Of a DNA stretch of 64,000 nt, positions 45,400 to 64,000 are shown piece by piece. The stretch's first letter is position 1; the number at the start of each line of letters is the position of its first letter. Origin of the DNA: Ovis canadensis (Eukaryota; Chordata; Mammalia; Artiodactyla; Bovidae); NCBI RefSeq assembly GCF_042477335.2, contig NC_091248.1:114294501-114358500 (forward strand). Direction: 5' to 3'. The position numbers and the translations under genes were made by a program. Below the pieces are notes generated by a model that was given only the letters and a program-made list of their open reading frames with translations, was not told the origin of the DNA and made no database searches.

Positions 45400-45680
45400 T
45401 ACACATTGCTTCAGAAATATAAGACAAATTCCATTTATATGAGGTATCAAAAGTAGTCTAACAATTAGAAAGTTGAATGGTAGTTACCAGGGGTCATGAG
45501 GAGAGGGCAAAGTGGAATGTTGTTTCATAGGTATTGTTTTTGCAACATGAATAGGTTCTAGAGATCTTTCACACAGCAGTGTGCCTGTAGTTAACTGTTC
45601 TGTACCTGTATTCCTAGAAATGGTTTGGTTCAAATGGTAAATTTCATATGACATGTTTTATAACCACAATAAAAAAAAAA
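45400..45680 (+). mobile_element. L1 LINE, older 3' end
   Basis: Forward fragment with GGTAGTTACCAGGGGTCATG and TCTAGAGATCTTTCACACAG, ending in poly-A. Confidence 0.55.
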
Positions 45681-45748
45681 GACATTAAAATGGGTTAGGG
45701 AAGTAAGGAGCACCATTTAACAAGCATTTAATTTTAGATCAGCGCCCT

Positions 45749-45957
45749 GCTTCCCAGGTAAAGAGCTCGCCTGCCAATGCAGGAGACACAAGAGACACGG
45801 ATTCGATCCCTGGGTCCAGAAGATCTCCTGGAGGAGGGCATGGCAACCCACTCCAGTATTCTTGCCTGGAGAATCCCATGGACAGAGGAGCCTGGTGGGC
45901 TGCAGTTCACGAGGTCTCAAAGAGTCAGACACAACTGAAGAGACCTAACATGCATGC
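45749..45957 (+). mobile_element. Bov-A SINE
   Basis: Forward copy with CTGCCAATGCAGGAGACAC and GAGTCAGACACAACTGAAG. Confidence 0.9.
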
Positions 45958-46480
45958 ACGCCCTGTGGAAATATCTTCTGATTCACTACTTATGTGCTTC
46001 TCCTTTAGTTAGATTCCAGGTGAGAGGACAGAGCAATGGAAGTTTCAGCCTACAGATGTTTTTCAGTGTCCTTGAGGGACACCAGAGGTAGCCACGAGAA
46101 TGCCAACTATAGAAGAAACTTCCAGGATTTTTAGATGCTACAATGACCCAGCGTCTAGAAATGGCAGAAGGGTTCCACTGAGTCACAGGCAAGTTTCCGC
46201 TGATGTCACACTCTGAATTATGCTTTGAGTGAATGTGACAAAATGTGTCTGGTTGAGACTGTGGTGTGTACAGTGTGGCATTCATGAGACAAAATGGGAG
46301 AGTCCATTGCTGTCCAGGCTACTCCTTCACTGCTCTCTGGGAAAAGAGTTGCGATTTGGGGTGGTGTGTGTTGAGCAGAATATTTGATTTTGTTTATGAA
46401 TGAAGTCATTGCTGGAAAACTCTTTGTGGGTAAACAATTTGTATTCAGACTAAAATAGCATTTAAATATCCAGTATAACT

Positions 46481-46679
46481 GGCTTCTCTGGTGGCTCGGT
46501 GGTAAAGAATCCACCTGAAATGCAGGAGCTGCAGGAGATGTGGGTTTGATCCTTGGGTTGGGAAGATCCCCTGAAGGAAGGCATGGCAACCCACTCCAGT
46601 ATTCTTGCCTGGATAATCCCATGGACAGAGGAGCCTGCAGGGTTAATGTCCATAGGGTCGCAAAGAGTCAGACGCACAC
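46481..46679 (+). mobile_element. Bov-A SINE
   Basis: Forward copy, GGCTTCTCTGGTGGCTCGG to GAGTCAGACGC. Confidence 0.9.
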
Positions 46680-48298
46680 ATCTAGTAACAAAAATGAAAA
46701 TTTCATTTGTCTTTAAAAAGGTTGTGTCCTTCTGGTTCTTTTTTTTTTTTTTTCCAGTTGACTGCCACGTAAGTTTGGACTCGATTATCAGTACAAAAGT
46801 GCCTGTAATTTATTTGTGGCAGGGTGAATGAATGAGCTGCCACTGCTATCACCAGTCCTGAGAACAACCCTCTCCCATCCAGGGATCTCCTGCCCTTGGG
46901 AGCAGCTGTGAGTATCCTCACATGGTGCTCAGGGACACCAAGTGTGGGCCTTTCTGCTTGGTGACTGAGGAAAGCTCTTAGATCCGTTCTGATAGCCGTG
47001 GAGCCCTAGAGCAGATGCAGGACTCTGTCAGACTATTACCCAGTGTCCAGGGACTGAGGCCTCAGCTGACCCCTCCCCAACCCTCATGAGGGCAAAGCCC
47101 CAACACTGAAGGTAGGCTGTGAGGCTAATCTGCTTTCTGGGCAATCCCAAACTTGTCTGTACCTTTGTTTTGCCTTTGTTTTATTCAGACAACAATCTCT
47201 GAAGGAGACAGTGAGCATCAGAAAGAGCCAGGCAGAGACAGTGAGAGGTTAGCCGGAAGAAATCAAGATGTGCCTTGAGCAATGGATATAGAGATATCAG
47301 AATCGGACCCAAAGACAGAGCAGCAGAGACAGCGATGACCACAAAGAGACAAGTGGAACGATGATGTCAAAGAGAACATGTGATCTTAGGAAGAAATGGA
47401 ATGGAAAGGCATATATCAGAGTCTGTATCTGAGGGGTGTACAAGAGGTGTAACTGGGGAATGAGAATGAGAGGCTGGCTGGTTAGTCTTCTGAGCCTGAG
47501 AGTGAGGATGCAAAGTGAGACTGTTCTTTGATGATAAATACCTATTTCTTCATCCTGATATTTCTTCAAAAGATCCTGCAGCTTGTACTGCTAGGTAAAG
47601 CTCCCTTAGTCAAAGATTTTAAAGAAGTCGAGACCAGCTTTCATCATCATTAAACGACAATTATTAAAAACCCATTTCAGAATCAGATTTAGCTCAGTGA
47701 GTCCTCGCTTATTCAGAGATTAGACTTCTTGCAATTTAGCCTCTCGAACCCAGTCGTAAACCTTGGATTGGAGAAGCTGGAAACATCTCTGAGCTGGTGA
47801 GGAATCTTAATTAGAACTGAGGTGATTTACTTCTGTCAGGGACCTTCATGGATTAACTCTTCTTTAACATAGAATGCTAAAAAGACTTGCTATCTTATCT
47901 TTCAGGCCATGGCCAGTTAGAAAGAACAAATTACAAAGGTCAAGTCATGTTGGTAGCAGAGGAAAGTGTGCTCTTATAGCCTGACTCTGAGGAAGGCTGC
48001 AGAAATATACCAGATTCAGAGTTAACAAAGCCTGGGAACTTTCAGGGTTGATACAAGCAGTCCAGCAGACTGACAACACAGGTCCAGGTAACATTTCATA
48101 GTTAGTTAAATGACGGTGGAAATTTGAGAAGGAGAGGGATCTTAGATCTTATCTAACTCCTATACTAGGATGTCTCCAAGATACTAAATAAAAATGTAAG
48201 GCATTTCATATGTATAATTTAAAATATATCAAGTCAATAATTCTGAAATGAAAGATTTGGCATTTGAGGGGGTAAAATTTTGTCATCTGAAAATCACT

Positions 48299-48304
48299 TT
48301 TATT
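48299..48304 (-). terminator. FAM180A: FAM180A distal polyadenylation signal candidate
   Basis: A second AATAAA on the coding strand, 302 bp further on. Which one is used cannot be told from sequence. Confidence 0.35.
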
Positions 48305-48600
48305 TGGTGCACTTAATTCTCTGAGGATGCTCAATAATTTTAGCATTAGAATAGACAGACCAGGGCATGGGTGCCACCTCTCTTGTCAGGATGACCCTCT
48401 CTGCGTTAGCTTGACTTCTCTGTTCAAAAGGCAAGGCATGACAGTAGCATTTCTTTGGGCCTCCTTCATATTTCTCTGCTAAATTAGACCAGCCTTCAGG
48501 AAAGAAGCAGCTTGGTATATAAGTCATAACTGATTTTCTGACTGATTCTTCTTGGGGACTTTTGAAAAAGTTGAGGAGTGGGCCCTTGGTTAACAATATA

Positions 48601-48606
48601 TTTATT
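48601..48606 (-). terminator. FAM180A: FAM180A proximal polyadenylation signal candidate
   Basis: TTTATT on the plus strand (AATAAA on the coding strand), the first such hexamer after the stop codon. Confidence 0.4.
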
Positions 48607-48629
48607 TGGCTATGGCTTTAGTTTCTTTA

Positions 48630-48838
48630 GGGCTTCCCAGGTGGCACTAGCAGTAAGGAGCCCGCCTGCCAGTGCAGGAGACACAGGAAAGGCGGGTTCA
48701 GATCCCGGGGTCGGGAAGAGCCCCTGAAGTAGGGCCCGGCAACCCACTCCAGTATTCTTGCCTGGAGACTCCTATGGACATAGAAGGCTGGCGTGTTACA
48801 GTCCATGGGATCACAGAGTCAGACATGACTAAAGCGAC

Positions 48839-48842
<4 letters not shown>
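48630..48842 (+). mobile_element. Bov-A SINE in the FAM180A 3' UTR region
   Basis: Forward copy (antisense to FAM180A), GGGCTTCCCAGGTGGCAC to CATGACTAAAGCGAC, followed by a CA repeat. Confidence 0.9.

Positions 48843-48869
<27 letters not shown>
48843..48869 (+). repeat. (CA)n microsatellite at the 3' end of a SINE
   Basis: About 13 CA units immediately after the forward Bov-A SINE in the FAM180A 3' UTR region. Confidence 0.9.
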
Positions 48870-48873
<4 letters not shown>

Positions 48874-49353
48874 TTCTTTATATCTTATTACAGAACTTTG
48901 GAAAGACGTTCATTCAATCCAGCACCCTGATCTCTTAGGGCCAAAGAAATCTGTCCCCCACCCCCCACCTTCCTGTCATGCCCAAACTTTTATGATGTCT
49001 CTCCTGTCTCTTTCCTCACTCCTGGGTGTTTGTGTCACGGGCAGTCAGTGCTAAAGCCTATGTTAGACTGCTGCGATGCACCAGGCCAACCATTCACCCC
49101 TCTGGAGGCGTCTTGAATTACCATCGCAGCCCTTTTCTCCATCTCAGGTCACATTATGGTATAAATCACGATCTTTCGCTTATCAAGAAGTTACAAGGGG
49201 CAAAGAGCAGCAGGGCTCCTTATTTGATCTCTGCAGCTCTGAGCTGGCAGTGTGTATTCTGTGCCTGGTCTCTGTAAATGGAGTCGAGAATGAGGAATTT
49301 CTGGATTGCTGTATGCTGGTCCCCGCTCCGTGGCCCTGGTGCGGGCCAGTCCC

Positions 49354-62256
<12,903 letters not shown>

Positions 62257-62564
62257 CTTTTCCTCCAAAAAGGTCAGACGTCGCCCTTGAACCCAAGGGG
62301 ACCCCAGGAGCCACAGGTATGCCTGTGCTGGTCCTCCCAGGGCAGTGGTGAGGTTCTTACCACCCCTCCGTCTTCAGACGTGTAGAGACGCCCTCTCCTG
62401 CCTCCCAAGGGTGGAGCGGGGGTTACTCCCGGGGAGGACAGGAGTGGGCCCTCTGTTACTCCTACTCTCTCTGGGATTGGGGCACTGGGCTTCCACAGAG
62501 AGACTCTGTTTTTGAGCACATCTGGAGTGACTCACGGGGCATGTGATCTCTTTGGCAGTGGGGC

Positions 62565-62580
62565 GGATAAATATAATTTC
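62565..62580 (-). promoter_or_regulatory. FAM180A: Candidate FAM180A TATA-like element
   Basis: An AT-rich run reading about ATTATATTTATC on the coding strand lies some 310 bp upstream of the ATG. If used, transcription would start near 62540 and the 5' UTR would be about 285 nt. No acceptor splits that stretch. Weak motif evidence only. Confidence 0.3.
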
Positions 62581-62689
62581 TGTTCTTGAGTTCCATGTGT
62601 TGGATGCACCCACTGGAATTTTTCTTTAACAAACAGACTCGCGGAACTTGTTAGAGAGCCCAGCAAAGAGCTGGCTGCTGTCCCCGTAT

Positions 62690-62713
62690 ACACACACACA
62701 CACACACACACAC
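62690..62713 (+). repeat. (CA)n microsatellite
   Basis: About 11 CA units upstream of FAM180A. Confidence 0.9.
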
Positions 62714-63054
62714 TCACACCAGCGCCAGGGACGAGAGCTACAGCGAGAGCTGGGAGACTTGCCTGGCAGACACCAGGACCGACTGAACCCAGAACAGCAG
62801 AGTCATTGTGGTGTCTGGGCTGAGCGTCCCCTGTTACCCTTCTGTGGAGCTAGTCCTCGTGAGGAGCAGGAGAGAGCTGCTGTGGTGTGTAGGTTATTGT
62901 GTGGGCAGGTGATGATCCAGGGGCCCACAGGTGACCCCGTTTGCATTCATGACACCTCGATTTCTGGACTGTTTAGACAGACATGGTACCAAACCACTTT
63001 GATTCTCCCAAGCAAAATAGTAGTGTTTTTCCATGATCATACTTTTGGCATTTG

Positions 63055-63126
63055 ATTAATTTTTATTGAGATATCCTTGACATATAACACTGTGTAAGTA
63101 AGTTTGAGGTGTACAGCGCATTGAAT
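63055..63126 (-). mobile_element. L1-like fragment
   Basis: Reverse fragment, TTTATTGAGATATCCTTGAC and GAGGTGTACAGCGC. Confidence 0.55.
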
Positions 63127-63149
63127 TCCCCCCTCCTTCGGTTTCACTG

Positions 63150-63382
63150 GGTCTCCATTGCTGTGTGGGCTCTCTCTAGTTGCGGTGAGCTGGGGCTACT
63201 CTGTTGCAGTGCCTGGCCTTCTCATTGCGGTGGCTTCTCTTGTGGAGCACAGGCTCAGCAGCTGTGACACACGGGCTTTGGTTCACCTCAGCATGTGGAA
63301 TCTTCCTGGATCAGGGGTTGAGCCCATGTCCCTTGCATTGGCAAGTGGATTACCTAGTCACTGTACCACCAGGGAAGTCCTC
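63150..63382 (-). mobile_element. CHR-type SINE, long copy
   Basis: Reverse copy with CTCTCTAGTTGCGGTGAGC, CTCATTGCGGTGGCTTCTC and CCACCAGGGAAGTCC. Confidence 0.85.
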
Positions 63383-63507
63383 CAACATGTTGATTCGATA
63401 TGCTTCTCTTTTGCAGCGTGATTGCCACCATAGCCTTAGCGAGCAACTTACATCACCGAATCATCATTTCTTTTTTTGTGGTGAGAACATTTAAGATCTG
63501 TGACCAT

Positions 63508-63688
63508 TAAAAAAATTTTTTTTTTAGTTTATTTTTGGCTGTGCTGGGTCTTGGTTGTTGCACAAAGGCTTTCTCTAGTTTTGGCTTCGTGGCCCTGCCC
63601 TATGTGGGATCTTCTCAGACCAGGGATCAAACTGGTGTCTCCTGCTTTGCAGGCTGATTCTTAACCACTGGACCACCAGGGAAACTCT
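63508..63688 (-). mobile_element. CHR-type SINE
   Basis: Reverse copy; GGCTGTGCTGGGTCTTGG and CTTAACCACTGGACCACC. Confidence 0.85.
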
Positions 63689-63789
63689 TCATGACCATTT
63701 GGAAAGTTCTGCCACAGACACCTTGATTTTGTCCAGTACCACGTTCTTACCTTCTCTGAAATTACAGACGTGTGATGTGAAATCCTGCA

Positions 63790-63905
63790 GGACATTTATT
63801 TATTTTTTTAAGAAACTGTTTTTATTTATTTTTAATTGATTCATGATTGTTTTACAGTTTTGGCTTGATTTCTGCCATACATCAACATGAATTAGCCACA
63901 GTTGT
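63790..63905 (-). mobile_element. L1-like 3' fragment
   Basis: Reverse fragment with CTGCCATACATCAACATGAA, a pattern of bovine L1 3' ends. Confidence 0.6.
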
Positions 63906-64000
63906 AGCTGATCTCACCCCATGGATTTCTAAGCTGTGGAGGTGGTGGCCAAGGTGAATGGACAACTGGAGAGGACACCCCTTTGTTTTAATCAGAAGTG

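Larger units (their letters stand above)
43831..48289. other. Intergenic region between SLC13A4 and FAM180A
   Basis: About 4.5 kb with three forward Bov-A SINEs (44071-44279, 45749-45957, 46481-46679) and an L1 3' end (45400-45680). The rest, including 44300-45260 and 46850-48290, holds short random ORFs and nothing I can assign. Confidence 0.75.
48290..49353 (-). other. FAM180A: FAM180A 3' untranslated region, extent uncertain
   Basis: Sequence after the stop. Two AATAAA hexamers on the coding strand occur at 48601-48606 and 48299-48304, giving a UTR of about 0.77 or 1.07 kb. A forward Bov-A SINE and CA repeat (48630-48869) lie inside either version. Confidence 0.5.
62590..64000. other. Region upstream of FAM180A
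   Basis: It holds a CA microsatellite (62690-62713), L1-like pieces (63055-63126, 63790-63905) and two CHR-type SINEs (63150-63382, 63508-63688). No coding exon was recognised. Confidence 0.7.

Overview
This is a stretch of ruminant nuclear DNA, probably from a bovid. It is dense in Bov-A/Bov-tA tRNA-type SINEs, 3' ends of the BovB (RTE) LINE and CHR-type SINEs, a combination typical of ruminants. No bacterial, plasmid or phage feature is present. The species cannot be fixed from the sequence alone.

Two protein-coding genes are present, both on the minus strand. The first is SLC13A4, the sodium-sulfate cotransporter SUT-1/NaS2, and its whole coding sequence is here. Sixteen coding exons run from the ATG at 42932 down to the stop at 1036. 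Every intron is GT-AG, all phases join, and the total is 1,881 nt, or 626 residues, the length I know for mammalian SLC13A4. Its 3' UTR runs to about the left edge, where an AATAAA (minus strand) lies at 25-30. The second is FAM180A, a small secreted protein of unknown function. It has three coding exons (62181-62256, 51198-51298, 49354-49698) that total 522 nt, or 173 residues. The SLC13A4-FAM180A order and shared orientation match human 7q33.

Layout: 1-1035 is the SLC13A4 3' UTR; 1036-42932 holds SLC13A4 exons and introns, with a 13.9 kb intron 2 and a 6.1 kb intron 1; about 42933-43830 is its 5' UTR and promoter region; about 43830-48300 is intergenic, with SINEs and an L1 end; about 48300-62560 is FAM180A; the rest is repeat-rich upstream sequence. 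The two genes are not known to act in one pathway.

I found no new gene system. The most unusual structure is a 106-bp inverted repeat, about 98% identical, with a 495-bp spacer (39450-39555 and 40051-40156) in SLC13A4 intron 1. Also notable are three tandem copies of a ~150-bp unit containing a TG microsatellite (30790-31235), a weak splice donor after exon 4, an R-X-K-R convertase-like site in FAM180A, and several long ORFs of doubtful meaning. Repeat family names were given by eye from remembered consensus patterns, so their boundaries are approximate.
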